A DNA stretch of 26,334 nt from UBA1227 sp045642705 (GCA_045642705.1 JAZUJK010000023.1:1-26334); one strand, 5' to 3'. Shown: positions 14,252 through 22,898, counted from the stretch's first letter. The notes: generated by a model from the sequence alone, not told the origin. Translations and numbers: made by a program.

Positions 14252-16639
14252 ATGATTAGAGCAGAAAATAACATTTTTATACTTGATACTGCAGATACAA
14301 CTTATGCATTTCATGTGACTAAATCAGGTCATATGGAACATCTCTACTATGGCAAGAAGATCACAGTTGAGCCAAATGATAAGAGCATTGATGTAATAAG
14401 AGAGAAGAGTGAGTTTGCCCCTGGCAATACACTAAATTACAATGCCGATGACCTATCATTTACGCTTGAGGATATGAGCCTTGAGATGTCAAGTTATGGC
14501 AAGGGCGATATCAGAGAGCCTTTCATTGATATCGTGCATGCCGATGGTGGTATCACCTGCGATTTTCTATATGACAGTTATAAACTGTCACGCGAAAATC
14601 CAGCACTCACCACCATGCCATGCTCATATGGCGGCGCAGACGGTATTGCTGTGCCAGACCATCTGACTATTCTGCTCCGTGATAAGTATTATGACTTATC
14701 ACTTGAGCTTCACTATTTCGTATATAGTGAATGCGATGTAATCACCCGTTATTCTGTTTTATATAACAACTCTGGCGACAGTATCCGCCTGCGCCGCCTC
14801 ATGAGTAACCAGATAGATTTTCCAAATGGCGGATATAAGTTCATAACATTTGGCGGGGCATGGACCCGTGAAATGATGAAGGACGAGACTATCGTTACAT
14901 CTGGCAAACATATAAATAGCGTATATGCTGGTGTATCTTCCAATAGAGCAAATCCATTTGTTATGCTCGCATCAAAGCATGCGACAGAGGAGACTGGAAT
15001 TGTATATGGATTCAATCTCGTATATAGCGGAAATCATTATGAGGCAGTAGAGGTATCCAGTTTTAATAAGACAAGATTTGTAGCTGGTATCAATCCTGCT
15101 GGATTTGAATATATTGTCGAGCCGGGTGAGTCCTTTGAATCACCAGAGGCTATTATGACAATGTCGGCTTGTGGCTATAATGCAATGAGCCAAAATATGC
15201 ACAAGTTTATCCGCGCATCTATCGTTCGCGGTCAGTGGAAGAACAAGCCACGTCCGGTGCTTCTCAATTCCTGGGAGGCCGCATACTTCAAGATTAACGA
15301 GCAAAAGCTCGTACGTCTCGGCCTCGCTGCCAAGGCAGTGGGAATTGAACTCCTTGTTATGGACGATGGCTGGTTCGGAGAGAGAAACGATGATACATCG
15401 TCTCTCGGAGACTGGACAGTAAATAAAAAGAAACTTCCAGGTGGTGTGGCAGGTCTCTGCGACAAGATAAACAAGATAGGTCTTGATTTCGGTATCTGGG
15501 TTGAGCCAGAGATGGTAAATTGTAATTCCAAGCTCTTCCACACCCACCCTGATTGGGCACTTGGAATTCCAAATCATCCTCATTCCGAGGGACGCAATCA
15601 GCGTATCCTCGACCTCACGCGACCAGAGGTACAGGATTATATTATTGATTCTATGAGATCTGTCTTTGGCAGCGCTAATATCTCATATGTTAAGTGGGAT
15701 ATGAATCGCATAATGTCTGATGTCTACTCATCAGCACTCCCAGCAGAGCGTGAAGGTGAGGTCGCACACAGATATGTACTCGGCCTGTATAGAATAATGA
15801 AAACCCTTACAGACGAGTTTCCAGAGATACTCTTTGAGGGATGCTCATCGGGAGGAAATAGATTTGATCTCGGTATCCTCTCATACTTCCCACAGATTTG
15901 GGCATCTGATGACACGGATGCGCTCTATCGCGTAAATGCGATGACAAATTATAGTTATGGCTATCCTATGTCAACGCTTACAGCGCATGTGTCAAATTGT
16001 CCTAATCACCAGACACTTAGGGTTACACCAATTGACACACGATTCAATGTGGCAGCATTCGGTGTTTTTGGATATGAATTTAATCTTCCTGATCTTCCAC
16101 TATCCGATCTCAAGGTGATAAAGAAACAGGTAGATTTTTATAAGAAATATAGAGATATATTCCAGTATGGTAATTTCTATCGTGGTAGAAATAGCAATAT
16201 CCATGAATGGACTGTTGTATCCGATGATAAGAAAATTGCCCTCGGCATGATAATGCAGGAACTTGTTCGTTCCAATACGAGAGGGGAAATGTATTTTGCA
16301 AAAGGCCTTGATGCCGATGCAAAATATCATTTTACTGGCAATGCACCGGATATTAATATCAAAGTATTTGGTGACCTCATCAACTACTTTGCCCCTGTAC
16401 ATCTAAAGAATGGTGGCGTGCTGCAAAATGTAGTATCCAAGTTCTATAAGATGCCAGGTGAAAAAGAGGATTATGTCGCAACGGGCGACACGCTTATGAA
16501 TGCAGGCGTACGCCTCATGCAAGCTTTCGCCGGAACGGGAATCAACGAGCGTACTCGTCTATTCCCAGATTTTGCATCACGAATGTATGTGATGGAAGCA
16601 GAAAAGAATTTTAAAATAACAAATTATTTAAAGAAGTGA
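14252..16639 (+). CDS. Alpha-galactosidase, GH36
   Basis: 795 aa, normal for bacterial GH36. The start at ATG 14252 has only a weak ribosome-binding site (GAGTG); the in-frame GTG at 14243 would lie within it. The N-terminal beta-supersandwich is followed by the catalytic barrel with 'LVMDDGWFGERNDD', the nucleophile Asp 483 in 'VKWDMNR', 'FEGCSSGGNRFD' and the acid/base Asp 553 in 'WASDDTDAL'. The 70-residue spacing of these two Asp matches characterised GH36 enzymes. There is no signal peptide, so it should act in the cytoplasm on imported raffinose-family sugars or melibiose. It lies 19 nt after metY and 4 nt before metA, an unexpected position between two methionine genes. Specificity for alpha-galactose over other alpha-glycosides is likely but not proven. 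Confidence 0.93.
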   Translation: MIRAENNIFILDTADTTYAFHVTKSGHMEHLYYGKKITVEPNDKSIDVIREKSEFAPGNTLNYNADDLSFTLEDMSLEMSSYGKGDIREPFIDIVHADGGITCDFLYDSYKLSRENPALTTMPCSYGGADGIAVPDHLTILLRDKYYDLSLELHYFVYSECDVITRYSVLYNNSGDSIRLRRLMSNQIDFPNGGYKFITFGGAWTREMMKDETIVTSGKHINSVYAGVSSNRANPFVMLASKHATEETGIVYGFNLVYSGNHYEAVEVSSFNKTRFVAGINPAGFEYIVEPGESFESPEAIMTMSACGYNAMSQNMHKFIRASIVRGQWKNKPRPVLLNSWEAAYFKINEQKLVRLGLAAKAVGIELLVMDDGWFGERNDDTSSLGDWTVNKKKLPGGVAGLCDKINKIGLDFGIWVEPEMVNCNSKLFHTHPDWALGIPNHPHSEGRNQRILDLTRPEVQDYIIDSMRSVFGSANISYVKWDMNRIMSDVYSSALPAEREGEVAHRYVLGLYRIMKTLTDEFPEILFEGCSSGGNRFDLGILSYFPQIWASDDTDALYRVNAMTNYSYGYPMSTLTAHVSNCPNHQTLRVTPIDTRFNVAAFGVFGYEFNLPDLPLSDLKVIKKQVDFYKKYRDIFQYGNFYRGRNSNIHEWTVVSDDKKIALGMIMQELVRSNTRGEMYFAKGLDADAKYHFTGNAPDINIKVFGDLINYFAPVHLKNGGVLQNVVSKFYKMPGEKEDYVATGDTLMNAGVRLMQAFAGTGINERTRLFPDFASRMYVMEAEKNFKITNYLKK

Positions 16640-16643
16640 TAAT

Positions 16644-17561
16644 ATGCCAATTAAAATTCCAACGGATTTACCTGCCAAGAAAGTTCTAAACTCTGAGAAC
16701 ATATTCACAATGACAGAGACAAGAGCGGGCAAGCAGGATATCCGTCCACTTAAAATCTTGCTTCTCAACTTGATGCCTAAGAAGGTTGAGACCGAGACAC
16801 AGCTGTGTCGCTTGCTCGGTAATACACCGCTTCAAGTTGAACTCGAACTTATCAAGATTTCTACTCATCAGATTAAGAATACAAGCGAGGACCATATGCT
16901 CGCATTTTATAAAACATTTGATGAGATTAAAAATCAAAACTTCGATGGAATGATAATAACAGGTGCACCTGTTGAACAGATGCCATTTGAAGAGGTCGAC
17001 TATTGGCCTGAGCTCTGCGAGATTATGGAGTGGAGCAAGACACATGTCTGGTCAACCTTCCATATCTGCTGGGGCGCTCAGGCGGGTCTCTATTATCATT
17101 ACGGCATCAAGAAATATGATCTCGATGAGAAACTCTTTGGCGTATATCCACATAAGGTAGATAAGAAAGGCACAATGCTTTTCCGTGGATTTGATGATAC
17201 ATTCATGGTGCCACAGTCACGTCATACAACTGTAAAACGTGAGGATATCGAGGCTGTACCTGAACTTCGCATACTCGCATCCTCCAAGGAGGCTGGCGTG
17301 TATTGCGTAACAACCAAGAAGGGCAGACAGATATTTATTACTGGACACTCTGAATATGATGCAGACACGCTTTATAACGAATATATAAGGGATCTTGATG
17401 CTGGCAAACCAATTCATATGCCAATCAATTATTTCCCTGGCAATAAGGTTACATCTAGACCGCCTGTAACATGGCGATCATCAGCTAACCTTCTTTACTC
17501 AAATTGGCTAAACTATTTCGTTTATCAGGAGACTCCTTATGACCTTGAACAGATCAAGTAA
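16644..17561 (+). CDS. metA: Homoserine O-acetyltransferase (MetA family)
   Basis: 305 aa, full length, in register with the E. coli/Bacillus MetA numbering. The catalytic triad is Cys 142 (HICWGAQAGLYY), His 235 and Glu 237 (GHSEYD). Residue 111 is Glu in 'ITGAPVEQMPF'; in this family Glu111 marks acetyl-CoA users and Gly111 succinyl-CoA users, so the predicted product is O-acetylhomoserine despite the family's historical 'succinyltransferase' name. That product fits the MetY encoded upstream. The gene starts 4 nt after the alpha-galactosidase, with a weak ribosome-binding site, so translational coupling is likely. Its last 23 nt overlap the next gene. Confidence 0.95.
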   Translation: MPIKIPTDLPAKKVLNSENIFTMTETRAGKQDIRPLKILLLNLMPKKVETETQLCRLLGNTPLQVELELIKISTHQIKNTSEDHMLAFYKTFDEIKNQNFDGMIITGAPVEQMPFEEVDYWPELCEIMEWSKTHVWSTFHICWGAQAGLYYHYGIKKYDLDEKLFGVYPHKVDKKGTMLFRGFDDTFMVPQSRHTTVKREDIEAVPELRILASSKEAGVYCVTTKKGRQIFITGHSEYDADTLYNEYIRDLDAGKPIHMPINYFPGNKVTSRPPVTWRSSANLLYSNWLNYFVYQETPYDLEQIK

Positions 17562-19101
17562 TCTTACAAAAAGAATATTGGCGCTCTCCATTGCAATGCT
17601 TATCATGCTGCTTATGTTTGCAGGATGTAGTTCGAGTAATACTTCGGAGATTAAGTCAACGAAGGACCTCAATGGACGACGTATTGGTATACTAAAAGGA
17701 ACTTTGTTCGAGGATATAGCATACCAAAGTTTTCCTATGTCCAATGTTGCGATTTTTGATACTTATTCTGACTTGATTGCTAACTTGGAAGCAGGCAAGA
17801 TTGATACATTCTTTGCTGATGACCCAGTTGCTAAGAATATTGTTGATATGAATCCAGGACTTGAGATACTAAATGGATTTCTTGATCAGGAGTCATATGG
17901 ACCAATTTTTGCCAAGACGGTAAAAGGATTGGACTTGTGTAGCAAGTTCAATATATATCTATCCAATATCACTCAGAACGGAGATAAGGCAACATTACAA
18001 CGCAAGTGGCTGAACTCGGGTGTAGAGGGAAGAACTTTTGATTTTGATCCTGAAACACTGGAAGCTGCAAATGGCGTAATCCATGTTGCTGCCTTCGCAG
18101 ACGTTGCGCCATTTGTATATATTAAGGACAATGGCATTACAGGTTTTGAGATAGAACTTCTCTATAATTTCTGTAAGGAATATCGCTTTGGTCTAGACAT
18201 CGAGCCTATGTCAGCGGATTCAATGTTCCTATCTGTTGAAACTTGCAAGGTTGATATGGCAATTGGTCTTATTTCACATGCTCCAGAGCGTGAGGAACTA
18301 TTCTACTTCTCCTCACCTGAATATGTTGGAGGAGCAGTAGCAGTTTTAAAATCAGCAACTGTTGTTTCATCTGGTGACCTTCTTGATAAAGTCGCACTAA
18401 GTTTTGAGAAGACATTTGTCCGTGAGGGCAGATGGCTTATGTTCGCAAGAGGAATAGGAGTTACTGTTCTTATTAGTCTTGCAGCTGCATTTTTGGGAAC
18501 AATTCTTGGCTATGTGATTTATACACTTGTATATCATGCAACTAATAGAAAGCCTGAGAGTTCAAAGTTCTTTACAGCACTTGCGACCATAGTTAAGCGA
18601 ACCCCTATGGTTGTGCTTCTCATGTTCCTATATTATGTTGTATTTGGCTCAATAGATGTCAGTGGTATTGTGGTAGCAATAATTGCATTCACAATATCAT
18701 TTACAGTTAATCAAGCCTCTATGCTGAACGATGCAGTAGAGAGCATCGGAAGTGGTCCGGCTGATGCTGCTATCAGTCTCGGATATACAGAGATGAAGGC
18801 ATATTTCAGATATATTTTGCCACTCGCATGTAAGAAATCACTACCTGCTTATAGAGATGAACTTATCAATCTAATTCAGGGCACAGCGGTTGTTGGATAT
18901 ATCGCAGTAGAGGACCTGACCCGAATCAGTGACTTGGTACGTAGCCGTTCCTATGAGTCACTATTCCCACTCCTTGCAACAGCACTCATTTATCTTCTCC
19001 TTGCATGGTTGCTTGTCGTACTTGTAAGACAAGTAAGCTCGGTGTTTGAGCCGCGCAAGAGGACACCTGATGAGATATTGAAGGGGGTTGAGAAAAAATG
19101 A
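17539..19101 (+). CDS. Amino-acid ABC transporter fusion: permuted substrate-binding lobes plus permease
   Basis: 520 aa. A lipoprotein-type signal peptide ends in 'LLMFAGC' with Cys 30. Residues ~44-165 look like the second lobe of a family-3 solute-binding domain ('LNGRRIGILKGTLFEDIAY', 'LEAGKIDTFFADDPVAKN', terminal 'LQRKW'). Residues ~179-272 look like the first lobe ('APFVYIKDNGITGFEIELLYNF', 'APEREELFYFSSPEY'). The normal order is reversed. The amino-acid-binding residues expected in each lobe appear present (Arg 251; Asp 94/95). A HisM/GlnP-type permease (~298-500) follows, with the EAA loop 'DAAISLGYTEMKAYFRYILP' at 408-427 and membrane segments near 303-330, 355-395 and 477-497. The start has AGGAG at 17527-17531 and overlaps metA by 23 nt. 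The ATPase gene overlaps by 4 nt. The ligand is unknown; a polar amino acid is the best guess. Confidence 0.85.
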   Translation: MTLNRSSNLTKRILALSIAMLIMLLMFAGCSSSNTSEIKSTKDLNGRRIGILKGTLFEDIAYQSFPMSNVAIFDTYSDLIANLEAGKIDTFFADDPVAKNIVDMNPGLEILNGFLDQESYGPIFAKTVKGLDLCSKFNIYLSNITQNGDKATLQRKWLNSGVEGRTFDFDPETLEAANGVIHVAAFADVAPFVYIKDNGITGFEIELLYNFCKEYRFGLDIEPMSADSMFLSVETCKVDMAIGLISHAPEREELFYFSSPEYVGGAVAVLKSATVVSSGDLLDKVALSFEKTFVREGRWLMFARGIGVTVLISLAAAFLGTILGYVIYTLVYHATNRKPESSKFFTALATIVKRTPMVVLLMFLYYVVFGSIDVSGIVVAIIAFTISFTVNQASMLNDAVESIGSGPADAAISLGYTEMKAYFRYILPLACKKSLPAYRDELINLIQGTAVVGYIAVEDLTRISDLVRSRSYESLFPLLATALIYLLLAWLLVVLVRQVSSVFEPRKRTPDEILKGVEKK

Positions 19102-20204
19102 TTGAACTCCAAAATATATCTCTTGAAATACAGGGAAAAGAAATCTTAAGTGATGTAAATCTCAAGATCAAAGATGGGGATGTAATTTCAGTTATAGGTC
19201 CATCTGGTATGGGAAAAACTATTCTTCTTAGAACAATTCTTATGCTTGATCGTCCGACAAGTGGCAAGATTTTATTCAATGGAAAAGAGATTTTGCCTAA
19301 TTCGGCTGATCTTATCGACTTCCGTAAAAAGCTTGGAATGGTTTTCCAAAATTACAACCTGTTTGAGGACATGACAGTAATAGAAAATGTTATGTTGCCT
19401 CAGATAGATTTGCTAGGTAAAACCAAGCAAGAAGCATATGATTATTCAATGGAATGGCTGCGCAAAGTAGGACTAATTACTAAGCGCTTTGCTTATCCAA
19501 ATGAATTGGGTCTCGGTGAAAAGCAACGTCTTGCTATCGCACGTGCCGTTGCAATGGACCCAGAAATTATATTCTTTGATGAACCGACGGCGAGTCTCGA
19601 GCCCGCTATGCGAAAAGAGGTTCATCAGGTAATACGTGATATTGCAAAGCAAGGAACAACGATTCTTCTTGTTACAAGCGAACCTCGTTTCGCGCGTGAG
19701 ATTTCCAATCGAATCGTATACTTTGACGAGCATACAGTATATGAAGAGGGCAAGACGAGCCAGATGTTTACTGATCCTAAGCGTCAAAAGACTCGCCTAT
19801 ATATCAAGCAGCTAAAACTTCTCAATATCCAGATAGATTCACTTGATTTCGATTTTATTGGCATTAGTACAAGAATCGAAAAATATATTGAGAATCAGAG
19901 GATTCCTCAAAAACCTGCCAATGCTATGCATGTAATTTTTGAGGAATTATGCCGTGGCATTATTCTTGATGAGCTTGGCAAGAGAAAGAACTTTAAACTG
20001 AATCTTACCTACGACTATGATGAGAAATATCGAATTATAAATGTCGCAATAAAATATACAGGAGAAGCTTATAACCCAGAGACATCAACTGATGAATTGG
20101 CACTGGTAATTATTAAGCATGTTGTAGGTGAGTTTAAATTTACATATCTCGCTACAGAGGAATATAGCAACAACATAAAGGCACTGATTCAGTGCGATAT
20201 ATAA
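19098..20204 (+). CDS. Divergent ABC ATPase with C-terminal HATPase-like domain
   Basis: 368 aa. Residues 1-~240 are an amino-acid-type ABC ATPase: Walker A GPSGMGKT at 34-41, Q-loop Gln 84, Walker B IIFFDE at 157-162. The ABC signature is LGLGE (137-141) instead of LSGGQ, and the switch histidine is replaced by Ser 194 in VTSEPRFA. ATP binding looks possible and normal hydrolysis doubtful. Residues ~245-368 are not part of a usual GlnQ/HisP protein (~240-250 aa). They resemble an RsbW-type HATPase domain: a helix with 'FEELCRGII' (281-289), paired strands, 'KYTGEAYNP' (319-327) in place of the DxGxPxxP box, then 'ELALVIIKHVVGEFKFTYL' (333-351). The N-box Asn and G1-box Asp are missing, so it is probably degenerate. 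ATGA overlap with the permease gene implies tight coupling. The HATPase assignment is by eye. Confidence 0.82.
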   Translation: MIELQNISLEIQGKEILSDVNLKIKDGDVISVIGPSGMGKTILLRTILMLDRPTSGKILFNGKEILPNSADLIDFRKKLGMVFQNYNLFEDMTVIENVMLPQIDLLGKTKQEAYDYSMEWLRKVGLITKRFAYPNELGLGEKQRLAIARAVAMDPEIIFFDEPTASLEPAMRKEVHQVIRDIAKQGTTILLVTSEPRFAREISNRIVYFDEHTVYEEGKTSQMFTDPKRQKTRLYIKQLKLLNIQIDSLDFDFIGISTRIEKYIENQRIPQKPANAMHVIFEELCRGIILDELGKRKNFKLNLTYDYDEKYRIINVAIKYTGEAYNPETSTDELALVIIKHVVGEFKFTYLATEEYSNNIKALIQCDI

Positions 20205-20210
20205 GAGAAA

Positions 20211-20243
20211 AGCACCTGTGCGAAAATGCACAGGTGCTAATTT
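20211..20243 (+). terminator. Terminator between convergent genes
   Basis: A perfect 11-bp stem (AGCACCTGTGC, 20211-20221, with GCACAGGTGCT, 20228-20238) has a GAAAAT loop and is followed by AATTTTA. The T-run is short on the plus strand. On the minus strand the hairpin is followed by TTTTCTCTTAT, so it may serve both converging transcripts. Confidence 0.8.
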
Positions 20244-22294
20244 TATTGATCTAATCCTAAATGCTTGAAGTAATCCTTGTATAGCATTTCGGTTGATACG
20301 GTAAACTTGTTCTTGACTGATGTTATAAGGCGATTCAGTTCTTCATCTGTCCAGCCTTTTTGGTCACCGAATGTATAAACTTTATCCTTGTTGGCATCAT
20401 AGTAGCCGTCCTTGGTTACGAAACTGCGGTCAAGGAGAATAGCAATCTTCTCAGATGGGGAGAAGATATCGGTGCCAAGCATCAGACGAGATTCATATTT
20501 GAATCCCAAGAGATTGCACAGTGTTGGCAATATATCGAGCTCGCAGCATACATCATTTACAATGATAGGTTCAGTCATGGATGAACTCCAGAAGAGGCAA
20601 CAGCTCTTATACTTGTTGAACTCTGCTGAGAAGTCATCTGCTTCGAGGTCCTTGCCAGCAATTTGAGAGAGCGACTTGAATCCCAATGTGTATGGGTAAT
20701 GGTCAGGTGTGACAATGAATATGGTCTTGTCTAATATGCCTGCCTTTTCAAATTCATCTATCATATATTTGATTGCATATTCGAGTTCCTGGTTGCAGGA
20801 AACATATGCTTTTGCGGCCGTGCCACAATTCATATCTTTTGATACATCCTCATTTGCCTTGGCAATCTTATTGGATGTAAAGTTGTAATACATATGACCA
20901 GAGAATGTTAAGAAATAAGCTGAGAAAGGTTTGCCTGTTTCATTATATTCTTTGAGAATCATTGGAACAGCCTGTTCCATCATCTCGAGGTCGGATGTAG
21001 GCCATAAGTCAGTCTTCTTGAGGCCCTTATTCATATAGTAGAAATCAAATCCGAAATTAGGATGTGTATCCTTTCTACCATAATAATTACCTTTATAGTT
21101 ATGGAATCCCCAAGATTTATATCCCTCAGATTTCATAAGATTTCCGAGAGCCATTGGGAGATAGTTGTCCTTGGATACTGTGCAACTGTTATAATCATAG
21201 AAGTTTCTCCAGCCCTTTCCAAGGAGGGATGTATCTGGGAGATTACTGTTTATGAATGTATATTCAGAGTTGCTTGTGTTGTCGCAGATGGTGTCATAGT
21301 AATTGTTAAGTACTATTCCATCATGTGCCATCTTATAAAGCGTAGGTGTTCTCTGCTCATCTATGAGATAAGGTGAGAACGACTCGCAAACAAGCTCTAC
21401 AACATTGTAGCCCTTGAACATGCCTGTATAAGCATTTTGCTTGGTAGGAGTTCTGGCTGCAAAGTAGTTGTGAAGATTTTGAATCGATTTATCTTTCTCA
21501 TTTGCAGCGAGTGCAGCAAAGTCTATATCGAGAACATTATCATCATAATTTACAGGGGTCACAGGTTGTTCGCTACCTGGATCCTCAGTGATGATTGAAC
21601 CGCCACCTGTGCCAAATAGTAATCCCTTGACTTCTAGTCTCGTTGATGTGAATACACCGAAAATCTTTTCACTGAAACTTAGTACGAATGTATCACTATA
21701 TAAGTCCTTAGGACTGTATGCACCATTGCCAAAGAGCGGAAGGCATAGAACACATACGATATGAAGAATGGCAATCACTATTGGAAATACAATCTTTTGT
21801 GCGAGATTTAGTTTTCTTAAATATACTTTCTTCTTGCCACGCTTCATCAGAATATTGCTTATGATAAGTGTGATAAGTGGTACAAGTAAAAGCAAAATGT
21901 ACCATTTAACTTCAAGTGCGGATAGAATGGTTTCCTTTCCAAAAGAGGAGAGGGCATCTCCACCCATTCCTACTTGCGAGATTGATAGGAATGATTTAAA
22001 CGTGTGCTGGTAAACTAGATGTACAACATAGAATATAAATAAGAGCACAGTGAAAATATAACTTAGAATCTTGCCTACAATCTGTTTCCAGAAAGAGCAG
22101 ACATATGCAAGACCAAGTGCTAATAATATATCAAAAGAGAATAGGGCAATATGCAACTCGGATAGATTGCCATAAGCACTTATCCTAACGGTTAGTTCTG
22201 ATAATAATATTGCAAATATAAAGAAGGCAGAATAATACCAATATGCTACACGCTTTTTACGTATTGGTTTTTTTACATTCTTTTCCATGTCCAT
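20243..22294 (-). CDS. LTA synthase-family membrane sulfatase-fold protein (LtaS-like)
   Basis: 683 aa. Five N-terminal membrane helices (about 20-36, 45-66, 75-95, 130-150, 168-187) precede an extracellular alkaline-phosphatase/sulfatase-type domain (~285-640). Key residues are visible: Glu 304 in 'VELVCESFSP', the nucleophile candidate Thr 340 in 'DNTSNSEYTF', His 467 in 'TFSGHMYYNF', and Asp 531-His 532 in 'VTPDHYPY'. These match the Mn-binding site and catalytic Thr of LtaS, which transfers glycerol phosphate from phosphatidylglycerol to build lipoteichoic acid. The 'NTSNSE' around Thr 340 corresponds to the S. aureus 'KTSDSE'. A related phosphoglycerol transferase acting on another glycan is possible. 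Start 22294 has AAGG upstream; an ATG two codons later is an alternative. The gene is monocistronic. Confidence 0.88.
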   Translation of the reverse strand: MDMEKNVKKPIRKKRVAYWYYSAFFIFAILLSELTVRISAYGNLSELHIALFSFDILLALGLAYVCSFWKQIVGKILSYIFTVLLFIFYVVHLVYQHTFKSFLSISQVGMGGDALSSFGKETILSALEVKWYILLLLVPLITLIISNILMKRGKKKVYLRKLNLAQKIVFPIVIAILHIVCVLCLPLFGNGAYSPKDLYSDTFVLSFSEKIFGVFTSTRLEVKGLLFGTGGGSIITEDPGSEQPVTPVNYDDNVLDIDFAALAANEKDKSIQNLHNYFAARTPTKQNAYTGMFKGYNVVELVCESFSPYLIDEQRTPTLYKMAHDGIVLNNYYDTICDNTSNSEYTFINSNLPDTSLLGKGWRNFYDYNSCTVSKDNYLPMALGNLMKSEGYKSWGFHNYKGNYYGRKDTHPNFGFDFYYMNKGLKKTDLWPTSDLEMMEQAVPMILKEYNETGKPFSAYFLTFSGHMYYNFTSNKIAKANEDVSKDMNCGTAAKAYVSCNQELEYAIKYMIDEFEKAGILDKTIFIVTPDHYPYTLGFKSLSQIAGKDLEADDFSAEFNKYKSCCLFWSSSMTEPIIVNDVCCELDILPTLCNLLGFKYESRLMLGTDIFSPSEKIAILLDRSFVTKDGYYDANKDKVYTFGDQKGWTDEELNRLITSVKNKFTVSTEMLYKDYFKHLGLDQ

Positions 22295-22337
22295 TGTACC
22301 TTTTCACTTAGTTTATTTTTCTTCAAAAGATAGATAT

Positions 22338-22346
22338 ATTATAACA
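22338..22346 (-). promoter_or_regulatory. Extended -10 promoter for the LtaS-like gene
   Basis: On the minus strand the sequence reads TGTTATAAT, a perfect -10 box (22338-22343) with the TGn extension. It is about 44 bp before the start codon. No good -35 is visible 17 bp upstream, which extended -10 promoters can tolerate. Confidence 0.55.
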
Positions 22347-22426
22347 TAGAATCATATATTTTAAACTTGAAATAATTACTTTATAAAACAAGTTAAAAGG
22401 CGTAAAATAAATAAGAGGTGACATAA

Positions 22427-22882
22427 ATGAAACTTAAAACTAAATATGTTGAAATTTATACAGTAGTAACTTTAATCGTATGTGGAACAATCCTTATTTT
22501 GAAAGATAAGATGTCACTTAGCAAGAAACTCAATGCAATATTAATGCTGATATCCTGTGTTCACTGCTGGGAAGAGTCAAAATGGGCTGGTGGATATTTT
22601 GATTTAATCCTCAACAACTTCAAATTGAAGGGTAAGGTTGATGATGATATAGCATATACAGTTCTTACAGATCTCGCTCTTGTCGCTACGCTCATTCCTT
22701 GTCTTACAGATAAATTCCCATTTAAGTATATGTCAGCTGGCATGGGCCTTTTCGAATGTGCATCCCACACTCTTGGAATCAAGATGTATAATATGGAGAA
22801 ACCATATGTACCTGGTATGTATACCTCTTGGCTATGGGGAATAGCAGCAATAATTAGAGTGCTAAAAGAGAAGAATATTTGA
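22427..22882 (+). CDS. HXXEE-domain small membrane protein
   Basis: 151 aa with four or so predicted membrane segments (about 10-26, 35-47, 78-93, 130-145). It contains H46-C-W-E49-E50 (VHCWEESKWAGG), the motif that names the HXXEE family (PF13787-type), and a second conserved-looking stretch 'FECASHTLGIKMYN' with Glu and His that could complete a metal or catalytic site. A 'PYVPGMYTSW' segment before the last helix also fits the family. GAGGTG lies upstream of the ATG. The function of HXXEE proteins is not established. It is transcribed away from the LtaS-like gene and followed by its own terminator. Confidence 0.75.
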   Translation: MKLKTKYVEIYTVVTLIVCGTILILKDKMSLSKKLNAILMLISCVHCWEESKWAGGYFDLILNNFKLKGKVDDDIAYTVLTDLALVATLIPCLTDKFPFKYMSAGMGLFECASHTLGIKMYNMEKPYVPGMYTSWLWGIAAIIRVLKEKNI

Positions 22883-22898
22883 TGTTCTTAGTAAAAAA

